Shown: positions 56,195 through 64,000, numbered from the stretch's first letter. The stretch is 64,000 nucleotides of DNA from Rhodococcus sp. IEGM 1409 (GCF_030056735.1 NZ_JASHKN010000013.1:62001-126000), one strand, 5' to 3'. Notes: generated from the letters alone by a model not told the origin. Numbers and translations are program-made.

Positions 56195-56251
56195 ATGGTC
56201 AGTATTGCGCACAGCACGACGACGCCGGTTCTCTTCCGGCGCATCGTTTAG
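56195..56251 (+). CDS. Threonine-rich leader peptide of thrS2
   Basis: An 18-codon ORF encoding MVSIAHSTTTPVLFRRIV, with three consecutive Thr codons (ACG ACG ACG, 56216-56224). No Shine-Dalgarno is well placed, but TAACCT at 56182-56187 is at -10 distance from the ATG, so it may be translated from a leaderless mRNA. A 6-bp hairpin (56223-56228 with 56236-56241) begins at the last Thr codon. It stands in front of a ThrRS gene with an intervening terminator: the layout of a ribosome-mediated transcription attenuator responding to charged tRNA-Thr. Confidence 0.75.
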   Translation: MVSIAHSTTTPVLFRRIV

Positions 56252-56275
56252 CAACTGCTGACCGAACCCTTTCAG

Positions 56276-56304
56276 CCCCGGGAGTTATCGCCCCGGGGTT
56301 TTCC
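56276..56304 (+). terminator. Attenuator terminator upstream of thrS2
   Basis: Stem CCCCGGG (56276-56282) with CCCGGGG (56292-56298), extendable by two pairs, followed by TTTTCC and a TGTTT tract; it begins 24 bases after the leader stop codon and ends about 50 bases before the thrS-like start. GGTTC (56227-56231) in the leader hairpin can alternatively pair with GAACC (56264-56268), a possible antiterminator switch. Confidence 0.82.
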
Positions 56305-56354
56305 TGTTTCTTCGCTCCGTGTGCGTCTCCCTTCGAACGATTTGGAGAGCTCTC

Positions 56355-57572
56355 ATGAGCGTTGACCACCGCGAACTCGGGCGCGAGCTGGAGTTTTTCG
56401 CCACCACCCCCATCGTCGGAGCCGGCCTCCCGCTCTGGTTACCGGACGGCGCGATCATCAGGAGCGAGCTCGAAAAGTTCGCCGCCGAGCAAGCCGCGCG
56501 ATCCGGTTGCCGGGGTGTCTATACCCCCGTTATGGCGAAGAAAGAGTTGTACGAGAGATCTGGGCATTGGTCCAAGTTCTCGGACGACATGTTCCCCGAA
56601 ATGAAGATAGGCGGAGAGTCATTTCTCCTTCGTCCGGCTAACTGTCCTCATCACGCCCAGGTATTCGCCGCTCGCGGTCGTAGTTATCGCGAGCTACCAT
56701 TCCGCGTTCGTGAACTCGGCTCGATGTTCCGTAGTGAACTCTCCGGAGTTCTCAGTGGCCTGAACCGCGTCAGACAGATCAATCTCGACGACGCACACGT
56801 CTTCTGCAGTCGCGAGCAGATTCGAGCGGAAGTGATCGTCGCGCTCGACGCGATCGAGGACTGCTACTCGACTCTGGGGATTGCCGAACGGGGGTACCGA
56901 CTCTCGATCAGAGGGACAGGGCAATACCTCGGCACCGACGAGCAGTGGGCCGACGCCGAGGATCAACTTCGCGGAGCATTGAACGCGCGCTCGATCGAAT
57001 ATGTGGAAGCGAAGGGGGAGGCGGCGTTCTACGGTCCCAAGATCGACGTCCAAGTGCGAGACGCGCACGGCCGCGAGGAAACACTCTCGACCGTCCAACT
57101 CGACTTCAATCAACCGGAACGGTTCGAACTCGAGTACACCGCAGAAGACGGATCCAAGGCTCGCCCCGTCATGATCCACCGAGGACTACTCGGGTCGATG
57201 GAACGCATGACCGCGCTCTTGATCGAAAGGTTCGAAGGGCGGATGCCGCCGTGGCTGGCACCCAATCAGGTGTCGATTCTGCCCGTCGGTGACCGGCATC
57301 GGGATGCGGCCGAGCGTTTGCGAGCCGATCTCGAGGCGCGCGAGGTTCGAGCGGCGATTGCGCCTTACGGTTCGTTGGGACGTCGCATCCGCGAGGCCCG
57401 CACCCACCGGGATCCGTATATCGCGGTGATCGGGGACAACGAGGTGCACGGCGGCAGCGTCGACGTTCTGGTCCCTGCGCGAGGTGGGCGATCGGTCCTC
57501 GACGCGGGTGTGTTTGTCGCTCAGGTGGTCTCGGGCATCAAAGAGCGTGCCCTGCTTCCGGCAGGCTTCTAG
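56355..57572 (+). CDS. Truncated threonyl-tRNA synthetase paralogue
   Basis: A 405-residue class II synthetase consisting only of the ThrRS catalytic core (about 10-300) and anticodon-binding domain (about 305-400). Standard ThrRS is about 640-690 residues; the N-terminal TGS and editing domains are absent. The zinc ligands that recognise threonine are retained: Cys97 (ANCPHH), His148 (LDDAHVF) and His275 (PVMIHRG). Motif 2 (FRSELSGVLSGLNRVR) and motif 3 (GLLGSMERM) are present. ATG 56355 follows GGAGAG. Preceded by a Thr-codon attenuator, it may be a starvation-induced or inhibitor-resistant second ThrRS. Confidence 0.9.
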   Translation: MSVDHRELGRELEFFATTPIVGAGLPLWLPDGAIIRSELEKFAAEQAARSGCRGVYTPVMAKKELYERSGHWSKFSDDMFPEMKIGGESFLLRPANCPHHAQVFAARGRSYRELPFRVRELGSMFRSELSGVLSGLNRVRQINLDDAHVFCSREQIRAEVIVALDAIEDCYSTLGIAERGYRLSIRGTGQYLGTDEQWADAEDQLRGALNARSIEYVEAKGEAAFYGPKIDVQVRDAHGREETLSTVQLDFNQPERFELEYTAEDGSKARPVMIHRGLLGSMERMTALLIERFEGRMPPWLAPNQVSILPVGDRHRDAAERLRADLEAREVRAAIAPYGSLGRRIREARTHRDPYIAVIGDNEVHGGSVDVLVPARGGRSVLDAGVFVAQVVSGIKERALLPAGF

Positions 57573-58015
57573 CCGACGGGCAGCTCGTGGAGGGCGCGCA
57601 CCAGCGGCGCGAGTTCGGGTGTCTTGCATGCCTCGTCGAGTGCGGCTTCGAGGGTGGCGTCGTGCGTCGGCCGGGCGCTTTCGAGAAGCTCGCGGCCGGC
57701 CGGCGTCAACTCCGTGTAGATGCCTCGACGGTCGTCGGCGCACAGGATGCGGGTCAGCAGTCCTCGATCTTCGAGTCGATTGACCAAGCGCGTCGTGGCA
57801 CTACTGCTCAGTGCGGCAGCGCGAGCCAACTGGGCCATGCGCATGTGCCAGCCGTCCTGGCGGCTCAGCGCATCGAGCACGGTGTATTCGACGACGGACA
57901 GTTTGTGCTCACGCTGAAGGGCGCGTTCCAGTTCGGTGTCGAGGGCGCCATGCAGTGCTGCGAGTGTGCGCCACCCTTGCGAACGGATTTCGACGGCGTC
58001 GTCGGCGATCCCCAT
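57569..58015 (-). CDS. MarR-family regulator
   Basis: A 148-residue MarR-type winged-helix protein: SVVEYTVLDALSRQDGWHMRMAQLARAAALSSSATTRLVNRLEDRGLL (helices and recognition helix) and the wing DDRRGIYTELTPAGRELL. It is divergent from an MFS exporter, a common drug-efflux arrangement. ATG 58015 was chosen over the open extension to 58165, which would run through the promoter repeats. Confidence 0.9.
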   Translation of the reverse strand: MGIADDAVEIRSQGWRTLAALHGALDTELERALQREHKLSVVEYTVLDALSRQDGWHMRMAQLARAAALSSSATTRLVNRLEDRGLLTRILCADDRRGIYTELTPAGRELLESARPTHDATLEAALDEACKTPELAPLVRALHELPVG

Positions 58016-58070
58016 GTGATTCTCCTTATCCGTCTCTTGCCGCTCCAGGTTACCAGCTTGCGCATGTAGC

Positions 58071-58106
58071 GCGCGCGTGCAACTATTTATGGCGCGCCTG
58101 CAACTA
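58071..58106. promoter_or_regulatory. Direct repeats in the marR/MFS divergent promoter
   Basis: GCGCGCGTGCAACTA (58071-58085) and GCGCGCCTGCAACTA (58092-58106) differ at one base and are spaced 21 bases start-to-start, two helical turns, between the divergent MarR and MFS genes. They are candidate MarR binding sites. Confidence 0.6.
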
Positions 58107-58158
58107 CTGCACACGCCCGCTAACGGCTTACGCGTAAATCTGTGAAAGGAACATCGAG

Positions 58159-59355
58159 ATGCCATTGGGTCTCATTGCCCTCGCTATGGGCGGGTTCGGG
58201 ATCGGCCTCACCGAATTTGTCATCATGGGCCTCCTGCCCGAGGTCTCGGCCGACTTCGAGGTCACCGAGTCCGTCGCGGGCTACCTGATCTCGGGCTACG
58301 CACTGTCGGTGGCGATCGGCGCGATCCTCCTGACCGCTGCCGTCACCCGCTTCGAGCGCAAGAAGGTCCTTCTCTCGCTGATGGTGCTGTTCATCATCGG
58401 CAACCTGATGTCCGCGCTCGCGCCCTCCTACGAGGTCATGATGGGCGGACGAATCGTCGCCGCGCTGTGCCACGGTGCGTTCTTCGGTATCGGTTCGGTG
58501 GTTGCCGCCGACATGGTCGCGCCCAACAAGCGCGCCGGCGCCATCGCGATGATGTTCGCAGGCCTGACCATCGCCAATGTTCTCGGCGTTCCGTTCGGCA
58601 CACTGCTGGGCCAGCAACTCGGATGGCGCTCGACGTTCTGGGCCATCACCGTCATCGGCGTCATCGCGCTGATCGGAATTGCAGCACTCGTCCCGACGAC
58701 GCCCGCAAGCACGACCGGCGGCGGATTGCGCGGAGAGTTGGGGGCGTTCCGCAACAAGCAGGTATGGCTCTCGATCGCCATCACCATCCTCGGCTACGGC
58801 GGAATGTTCGGAGCCTTCACCTACATCGCCTTCACCCTCACCGAGGTGACGGGATTCGCGACGTCCAGCGTTCCGTGGCTGCTCATCCTCTTCGGGTCGG
58901 GCCTGTTCGTCGGCAACTTCCTCGGCGCCAAGGCTGCCGACCGCTCGCTGACGAAGGCACTGGTCTGGATTCTCGCGATCCTGACTGTCGTTCTGATCGT
59001 GTTCGCCGCCACCGCCGAGAGCAAGGTCATGACCGTGATCTCGCTGTTCTTCATGGGCGCCTTCGGTTTTGCGACGGTTCCCGGTCTGCAGATGCGGATC
59101 ATGAACTACGCGTCGGCCGCACCGACAATGGCGTCGGGTGCAAACATCGCCGCCTTCAACGTCGGCAACGCGCTCGGTGCATGGCTGGGCGGAATCACTA
59201 TCGCCGCGGGGCTCGGCTTCACCTCCCCGATCTGGATGGGAGCGGCAGTCACCGTCGCCGGTCTGCTGGTCCTGATCGTCGCCGCGAAGATCGACCGCCC
59301 GACGGCGTCAGAGCAGTCGGCACCGACCACCTCGCTGCATCCGACCGCCGCCTGA
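58159..59355 (+). CDS. MFS transporter, DHA1/AraJ-like
   Basis: A 398-residue major facilitator with 12 predicted helices, beginning LIALAMGGFGIGLTEFVIMGLLPEV, the signature of the AraJ/YdhP (DHA1) group of sugar or drug efflux proteins. A GAAAGGAAC ribosome site precedes the ATG. Paired with a divergent MarR regulator, it is probably an inducible efflux pump. The stop codon lies in a hairpin shared with the convergent ceramidase gene. Confidence 0.9.
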   Translation: MPLGLIALAMGGFGIGLTEFVIMGLLPEVSADFEVTESVAGYLISGYALSVAIGAILLTAAVTRFERKKVLLSLMVLFIIGNLMSALAPSYEVMMGGRIVAALCHGAFFGIGSVVAADMVAPNKRAGAIAMMFAGLTIANVLGVPFGTLLGQQLGWRSTFWAITVIGVIALIGIAALVPTTPASTTGGGLRGELGAFRNKQVWLSIAITILGYGGMFGAFTYIAFTLTEVTGFATSSVPWLLILFGSGLFVGNFLGAKAADRSLTKALVWILAILTVVLIVFAATAESKVMTVISLFFMGAFGFATVPGLQMRIMNYASAAPTMASGANIAAFNVGNALGAWLGGITIAAGLGFTSPIWMGAAVTVAGLLVLIVAAKIDRPTASEQSAPTTSLHPTAA

Positions 59356-59378
59356 ACCTGGCCGCCGCGCGGTTCAGG
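59351..59378. terminator. Shared terminator of the MFS and ceramidase genes
   Basis: CCTGAACC (59351-59358) and GGTTCAGG (59371-59378) form an 8-bp stem with a 12-base loop. The MFS stop codon is in the left arm and the ceramidase stop codon in the right arm, so one hairpin ends both convergent genes. Confidence 0.75.
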
Positions 59379-61431
59379 TGAGGCGGAATTCGGACGTCAC
59401 CCCGGAGAACGGCGTGATCGTGCCGCTACCCCGAGCCTTCGAAGCGCCGAAGTGCTGGACTCGATACGTACCTGCCGGAGTATCGGCCGGAACATTCCAC
59501 GTGATGCGAACGACGGAACCGTTGCTCCCGACCCGGCGCCAGTGCAGTGTGGTGGACCAGTCGTTGTCGTCGGCGACCCGCGTCCAGGATCCACCGGTAT
59601 TGCGCTGGATCTCGTAGAAGGTCCCGTTTCGGTGAGTGTCGTTCTTGGGGTGGCCGGAGACGAACTCGACGGCAACCTGCCTGCCCGGTGAGGTGTCGCC
59701 GGGCTGGACAGTTGTATCGCCGAATCGTGTTCCAGGCAAGGGCTCGTCGAAGTCGACGCCAGGTCCGAAGCTGGGTTGGAACCCGGACAGGTCGGCGGGC
59801 GCGGGGCCGCGAGGAGGTTCGGTGCCGTCGCGCATCGCGGATGCAAGGGCGGCATACCCCTGCTGATAGGCGGGCAGCGTGTAACGGCCGAACATCGTCG
59901 AACCGCCCTCGTACTGCTGAGAATCGTATTCCTGGGGCGTGGTGCAGTAGCTCGAGTACGAGTTCGCGTATCCCTGGAAGATGACGTTCTCGAGGGGGAC
60001 CTCAAGCTCCTCGGCGACGGTTCGACGCACTCGTAATCCGGAGACGATAGTGAATTCCGCAGGGCCACCGACGATGTAGAACTGGCCGATCCGCAGGATC
60101 TGGATCTTGAGTACGTTCGGCACCCATCCGCCCGGTGGCAGCAGGCCCACCGGAACGACTACGAGCTTGGGGGCCTGTGCGTCCTGAAGCCATTGAGGCA
60201 CAGGAGCATCCATGCCTCCCAAGGCGTCGATCATGGGGTTTCGGGTGCCCTCGGGGAAGATCGGAATTGCCGGTCCGTCCTCGACGCTTCCGGCGCTCAT
60301 CGCCGCACCGATCGCGGCCGGAGCGGTGCGGTGCTCGCGCCCATCCGGGGTGAATCTTCCGCTCACCACCTGATCGGCCATGTCCAGGTACATGATCCGA
60401 CTGTCCACGCCACCGGCCACGGTTTCGGAGGCCGAGTCGAAGGCAGTTCGAGCCGCCGCTACCTGGCGGAGCCCGATGATGCGTGCATTCTCGAATTCGT
60501 CTTCGGTCGGTCCGCGGCCGGGCTCGAGGAAGAGGTTGGGTGACATGTCGCCGCTGTTGGTCTGCGGAAAAGCAGCAATGAAGCTGGTGTCGCCGTCGAG
60601 GTAGCGCACACCCTGGTCGTCGTGCTCCCAGAAGTACGCCGCGGCGCCCTTGTTGTCCCCGGAGATGAGATGGTTCTCGTTCGTGAGCGAGGCGCAGTGG
60701 GTGGCGAACCAGTTGATCGCGCCGATGTCCCTGCTGCCCCGGCTGATCCGCATGACACGCATGTGGTGATCGTTGCCGCCGGGGTAGTAGGCCTTGTCCT
60801 CTTCGGGATTGAGGTCGAACGCTACCCGCGAGCGGTTGACGCTGGCATCGGTGAGATCGGACCGGCCGAAGCGAACCGTACCCGGCGCCAGGTTCTCGTG
60901 GGCAGCGCTGATCGCCTCGACCATGCCGTTGACTTCGGCTTCGAACACCTGCAGTTCGAATCCGAGAACGGCGAGGTTGTACGCGTAGTTGTGCGAGGCC
61001 CCACCGCACGCCGCGTGTGAATGGATGGCCGTCAACATGACGTTGCGTTCGGTGTAGATGTCGCCGAATCTCCCGGCCAGTCGGCGCAGGACCTCGTCGT
61101 GAACGGACTGGAAGATCATGCAGTTGTCGACGCAAACGTAGACGACCCGCGACCCGCCGGACTCGAAGATGAAGGCGCGTGCGCGCATTCGCTGGTGCAG
61201 ACCTTCGGCGCGTTGGTCGAAGCTCGAGTAGCCCATCATGCCGACTTCGGCGACCGGCCCGGTCACATCGGAAATTCCGACACCCACCTGCAGTGGGGAC
61301 GGCGACTTGTCGGTGCGTGCGGGCGAAACGGTGCGTACCGGCGAAGCTGCGACGGCCTGGCTCGTCGACAGAGCGGCGAGCGCAGGTGCGGCGGCAGCGC
61401 CTGCCAGTACGGTGCGTCGGGTGATCTGCAC
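59374..61431 (-). CDS. Secreted neutral/alkaline ceramidase
   Basis: A 685-residue neutral ceramidase. The signal is Tat-like (ITRRTVLAGAAAAPALAAL, cleavage near AVAA). The catalytic Ser293 lies in QTNSGDMSPN, and zinc ligands are expected in AIHSHAACGG and WFATHCASL. The C-terminal immunoglobulin-like domain (VSGHPKNDTHRNGTF to the end) is typical of the family. It hydrolyses ceramide or related N-acyl sphingoids, releasing fatty acid; bacteria without sphingolipids use it on host or environmental lipid. It is 95 bases downstream of the acetoacetate-decarboxylase-like gene on the same strand. Confidence 0.9.
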   Translation of the reverse strand: MQITRRTVLAGAAAAPALAALSTSQAVAASPVRTVSPARTDKSPSPLQVGVGISDVTGPVAEVGMMGYSSFDQRAEGLHQRMRARAFIFESGGSRVVYVCVDNCMIFQSVHDEVLRRLAGRFGDIYTERNVMLTAIHSHAACGGASHNYAYNLAVLGFELQVFEAEVNGMVEAISAAHENLAPGTVRFGRSDLTDASVNRSRVAFDLNPEEDKAYYPGGNDHHMRVMRISRGSRDIGAINWFATHCASLTNENHLISGDNKGAAAYFWEHDDQGVRYLDGDTSFIAAFPQTNSGDMSPNLFLEPGRGPTEDEFENARIIGLRQVAAARTAFDSASETVAGGVDSRIMYLDMADQVVSGRFTPDGREHRTAPAAIGAAMSAGSVEDGPAIPIFPEGTRNPMIDALGGMDAPVPQWLQDAQAPKLVVVPVGLLPPGGWVPNVLKIQILRIGQFYIVGGPAEFTIVSGLRVRRTVAEELEVPLENVIFQGYANSYSSYCTTPQEYDSQQYEGGSTMFGRYTLPAYQQGYAALASAMRDGTEPPRGPAPADLSGFQPSFGPGVDFDEPLPGTRFGDTTVQPGDTSPGRQVAVEFVSGHPKNDTHRNGTFYEIQRNTGGSWTRVADDNDWSTTLHWRRVGSNGSVVRITWNVPADTPAGTYRVQHFGASKARGSGTITPFSGVTSEFRLT

Positions 61432-61526
61432 GAGTGTCCTTTCGGGCGGTCTGACGCGAATTGGTCAACCGTCCAGGAGTGTAGCCCGAGTCACACGTGA
61501 CCGAAAGGGGTGCCGTCGGCCGACAC

Positions 61527-62255
61527 TCAGATCGTTGTGGCCTCCCCGAACGTCATCGCCAGGTTTTTGATGGTCGTGGTCATCAGGGCGCGGCGGGGGA
61601 GTCCGAGTTTCCGAAGCTCTGCTGCCATCGGGTGACTGCCCAGTTGAACCTCGGCTCCACCAGGGCGCGATTTGACGCCGGTCGGTGCCATGTCCCACGA
61701 CGTGCACCTGGTGACGCCGTCGAGATGTGAGTACGCGGCCAACGACATATTGGCTCCGCCGCCCGGCACGCTGACGCCGGACTTCACACTTAACTGCGTG
61801 ATGAGTTTGCCGTCGCGCGAGACGGATCCGCGCTTGACCGAGCCGACGTGCTCGGTGTCGAACTCGGCGAGCACCTTCGGGAATCCCCAGATCTCCCGGC
61901 CGGCGGCCTTGGTGAACTCGCCGTCCACCGGCAACTCGTGAATGAGCGCCCCCGCAGTTCCCGAAGCGAGCGAACGTAGATCTCCTAGCACCGAGGTTTC
62001 AGGAGGTGCAGTGTGGCTTCGCACCATGTATGTCACGCCGAATTCGTTGTACGGACCCAGATCCCCGTCGATGTAGTCGACAAAAACCAGCCCGCACAGA
62101 GCCCGGCCGGGACGGTACTGGAGCACGGTCAGGCCGGTGTAATCGATGATCGACTGCGCGGTTGCGCTGGGTACGGAATACAACGCCATGAAGGCGGACG
62201 CGGTGCGAACTTCGACGGGCATCGCGACCTTTTTGCCCAGAATCGTGTAGCTCAT
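61527..62255 (-). CDS. Acetoacetate decarboxylase-like protein next to cyp142
   Basis: A 242-residue protein of the acetoacetate-decarboxylase fold: PVEVRTASAFMALYSVP, LVFVDYIDGDLGPYNEFGVTYMV and AAGREIWGFPKVLAEFD, the last containing the Lys that aligns with the ADC active-site lysine. It corresponds in position to mycobacterial Rv3519, beside cyp142. It overlaps the SDR gene by ATGA, so both share the KstR-linked promoter. The reaction is unknown; a role in sterol side-chain or ring metabolism is inferred from context. The frame is open upstream to 62759, inside the SDR. Confidence 0.85.
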   Translation of the reverse strand: MSYTILGKKVAMPVEVRTASAFMALYSVPSATAQSIIDYTGLTVLQYRPGRALCGLVFVDYIDGDLGPYNEFGVTYMVRSHTAPPETSVLGDLRSLASGTAGALIHELPVDGEFTKAAGREIWGFPKVLAEFDTEHVGSVKRGSVSRDGKLITQLSVKSGVSVPGGGANMSLAAYSHLDGVTRCTSWDMAPTGVKSRPGGAEVQLGSHPMAAELRKLGLPRRALMTTTIKNLAMTFGEATTI

Positions 62256-63112
62256 GGCGCGACCACCCCGCGGAGTCCGTCGGAGCCGTAGACGGGTTCG
62301 AGCATCGAGCGGAAATCCGGTCCGCGGCGCAGCATTTGGCCTCCGTCGACGTTGATGATCTGCCCGGTGATCCAGGTGGATTGCGGTCCAAGGAGAAAGG
62401 AGGCGAGTCCGGCCACGTCCTCGACCTCGCCGACGCGTTCGAGCGGAGTGTTGGCCAGGTAGTCGTCCAGGATGGGACCACCGTCGGTGATGAGCGCGAC
62501 GAGATCCGTTCGGGTCAGCCCCGGCCTGATTGCGTTGACACGAATGTTGCTGGCGCCCAGTTCGTCTGCTGCCAACTGCACCAGGTGGTCCACGCCGGAT
62601 TTCGAGACGCCGTAAGCGCCGAACCAGCGATGTGTGTTGCTGCTGGCGATCGACGAGATCGCGACGATGGATCCGCCGCCTCCTGCCACCAGTGCCCGTG
62701 CGCCGTGCTTGATCGTCAGCATGGTCCCCGTGACGTTGAGGTCGACGGTGCGGCGCCACGCGTCGACGTCGAGTTGCGTGACCGGTGCGATGGTTTCGTT
62801 CCCACCGGCGCAGGCCACGACTCCGTCGAGCTTTCCGGTGGCGGACACCGCCGCGGCGACAGCGGCGACGACGTCTGATTCGATCGTGACGTCGGCAGGG
62901 GAGACGCTGACCGTTCCTGCCGGATTCGACTGCCGGATCGATTCGGCGGCAGCATCCAGTTTCTCCTCGTTGCGTCCGCAGATCGTGACGTGAGCGCCGG
63001 ACGCAACAAGCGAACGAGCGATGCCCAGGCCGATGCCACTACCGCCGCCGGTCACCAGTATCGATGTGCCGGCGAAAGTGGGTATGCCCGCTGAGGCGGT
63101 GTCGTCGTCCAT
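62252..63112 (-). CDS. SDR family oxidoreductase divergent from cyp142
   Basis: A 286-residue classical SDR: TGGGSGIGLGIARSL, the NAG-equivalent ACAGG, catalytic Ser in AISSIASS and Tyr-x-x-x-Lys as YGVSKSG, C-terminal WITGQIINVDGGQ. It is divergent from cyp142 across a KstR-like operator and cotranscribed with the ADC-like gene. A hydroxysteroid or side-chain alcohol dehydrogenase is likely; the substrate is not determined. Confidence 0.87.
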   Translation of the reverse strand: MDDDTASAGIPTFAGTSILVTGGGSGIGLGIARSLVASGAHVTICGRNEEKLDAAAESIRQSNPAGTVSVSPADVTIESDVVAAVAAAVSATGKLDGVVACAGGNETIAPVTQLDVDAWRRTVDLNVTGTMLTIKHGARALVAGGGGSIVAISSIASSNTHRWFGAYGVSKSGVDHLVQLAADELGASNIRVNAIRPGLTRTDLVALITDGGPILDDYLANTPLERVGEVEDVAGLASFLLGPQSTWITGQIINVDGGQMLRRGPDFRSMLEPVYGSDGLRGVVAP

Positions 63113-63202
63113 GCGTGTCTCCTGGTCGTTGCTCCGGCGGGCTCGCGTGCTGATTCTGGAGGTTTTCCGGTTCGGCTTCGGTGAAAACGCCCCACGCTAT
63201 AT

Positions 63203-63216
63203 AGGAACAGGTTCTA
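63203..63216. promoter_or_regulatory. KstR operator between the SDR gene and cyp142
   Basis: AGGAACAGGTTCTA keeps the AAC-N2-GTT core and the 3' A but has A instead of T at position 1. It is 36 bases upstream of the cyp142 ATG and about 90 bases from the divergent SDR start. Confidence 0.75.
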
Positions 63217-63251
63217 CTTATTGAGGCAAGGGTTGTGCGAGAGGCGGAGTG

Positions 63252-64000
63252 ATGGCTACCAGACCGACCTTCGATTTGATCGACGGGCGCTTCTACAGCG
63301 GAGACCTCGGCAATGTGCGCGACGCGTACGCCTGGATGCGCGATAACGAGCCCGTGTACCGGGACGACGCCAACGGCATCACCGCGGCCGCGAGCTACGA
63401 CGCCGTCGTTGCAGCCGAGCGGGATCCAGAACTGTTCTCCAACTCCGGTGGCATCCGCCCCGAGACGGGTCCGTTGCCGCAGATGATCGACATGGACGAC
63501 CCGCAGCACCTCACGCGTCGACGCTTGGTCAACGCGGGTTTCACACGTAAGAAGGTCGAAGCCAAGGCCGACCGTATCCAGGAGATCTGCGATCAACTGA
63601 TCGACGCCGTCTGTGAGAAAGGAGAAGCCGACTTCGTCGCAGACCTGGCAGCACCGCTACCCATGGCCGTCATCGGCGACATGTTGGGTGTCCGTCCGGA
63701 GGAACGCGCGATGTTTCTGCGGTGGTCGGACGATCTGGTGAAGGCATTGGGAAGCAACGCTTCCCAGGAGCAACTGCAAGCCATGATGGCTGCGTATGTC
63801 GACTTCACCGCGTACATGATGCGAACCATCGCCGAGCGGAGGAGCGACCCAGCCGACGATTTGGTGAGCACGTTGATTCACAGTGAGGTCGACGGCGAGG
63901 CCCTCTCCGATCAGGAAATCGTCAACGAATCCCTGCTGATCCTGATCGGCGGTGACGAGACCACACGGCACGTGCTCAGCGGCGGTATGGAACAGCTGCT
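63252..64000 (+). CDS. cyp142: CYP142-type steroid C26-monooxygenase (5' part)
   Basis: The first 249 codons of a cytochrome P450; the gene continues beyond the window. The N-terminal and central parts follow CYP142 closely as I recall it: DAYAWMRDNEPVYRDD, DMDDPQHLTRRRLVNAGFTRKKVE, LAAPLPMAVIGDMLGVRPEER and the I-helix ILIGGDETTRHVLSGG. CYP142 oxidises C26 of cholesterol or cholestenone, overlapping CYP125. The heme Cys loop is not in view. Confidence 0.92.
   Translation, partial: MATRPTFDLIDGRFYSGDLGNVRDAYAWMRDNEPVYRDDANGITAAASYDAVVAAERDPELFSNSGGIRPETGPLPQMIDMDDPQHLTRRRLVNAGFTRKKVEAKADRIQEICDQLIDAVCEKGEADFVADLAAPLPMAVIGDMLGVRPEERAMFLRWSDDLVKALGSNASQEQLQAMMAAYVDFTAYMMRTIAERRSDPADDLVSTLIHSEVDGEALSDQEIVNESLLILIGGDETTRHVLSGGMEQL

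Noticed and set aside
60002-61468. A 488-codon open frame overlapping the ceramidase in another frame
   Set aside because: Arg-rich translation without motifs; the ceramidase frame carries signal peptide, catalytic motif and C-terminal domain.

Overview
This window looks like a chromosomal segment of a Rhodococcus close to R. erythropolis / R. qingshengii. It has high GC and many GTG starts. It carries a KstR-controlled sterol catabolism regulon with actinobacterial gene order, an alkB1-rubA1-rubA2-rubB-alkU alkane operon with a 391-residue AlkB, and LexA/SOS and mycofactocin-type signatures typical of Corynebacteriales. The assignment comes from recognising protein families and gene order by eye; no search was run.

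Layout. 0-4.8 kb: a zinc/manganese-type ABC binding lipoprotein, a LacI regulator, and a fused trehalose-phosphatase/GH15 protein. 4.9-12.7 kb: the sterol repressor kstR, divergent from fadE34 and the 'igr' side-chain operon (fadE28-fadE29-chsH2-chsH1-ltp2), with two perfect KstR palindromes. 12.7-32 kb: an accessory stretch with an SOS-controlled DUF222/HNH gene, GNAT, AraC, VOC, a beta-lactamase-like hydrolase, a mycofactocin-type SDR, an MFS pump, a DrrAB-like exporter, a PrmC-like methyltransferase, TetR, a ZapE-like ATPase, a MacB/FtsX-like ABC pair, a sterol-desaturase-like hydroxylase, a cutinase-like secreted hydrolase, a degenerate serine-hydrolase lipoprotein and at least two gene remnants. 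32.5-42.6 kb: ring degradation, with kstD-hsd4B-choD on the minus strand and a divergent flavoprotein-hsaE-hsaG-hsaF-SDR-VOC operon. 42.6-48.5 kb: a flavin monooxygenase, a HIT protein and the complete alkane hydroxylase operon. 48.5-53.9 kb: kshA plus a small cysteine-rich partner, divergent from hsaA-hsaD-hsaC-hsaB. 53.9-58 kb: an Abi-alpha-like/DUF445 pair, a Thr-rich leader peptide with an attenuator, and a shortened threonyl-tRNA synthetase. 58-64 kb: a MarR/MFS pair, a Tat-exported neutral ceramidase, then a KstR-associated acetoacetate-decarboxylase-like/SDR pair divergent from cyp142, which runs off the right edge.

How the genes work together. Secreted cholesterol oxidase (choD) and CYP142 start sterol oxidation. 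FadE34 and the igr operon remove the side chain down to androstenedione plus propionyl-CoA. KstD and KshA open ring B. HsaA/HsaB hydroxylate the phenolic ring, HsaC cleaves it, HsaD hydrolyses the product, and HsaE/F/G take the five-to-six-carbon fragment to central metabolites. Seven sites matching TnnAACnnGTTnnA exactly or nearly sit in front of these units and tie them to KstR.

The least expected element is at 56.2-57.6 kb: an 18-codon leader ORF with three consecutive Thr codons, a hairpin and an intrinsic terminator directly upstream of a ThrRS that keeps its catalytic zinc ligands but lacks the TGS and editing domains. This looks like a threonine-sensing attenuator controlling a second, editing-deficient synthetase.
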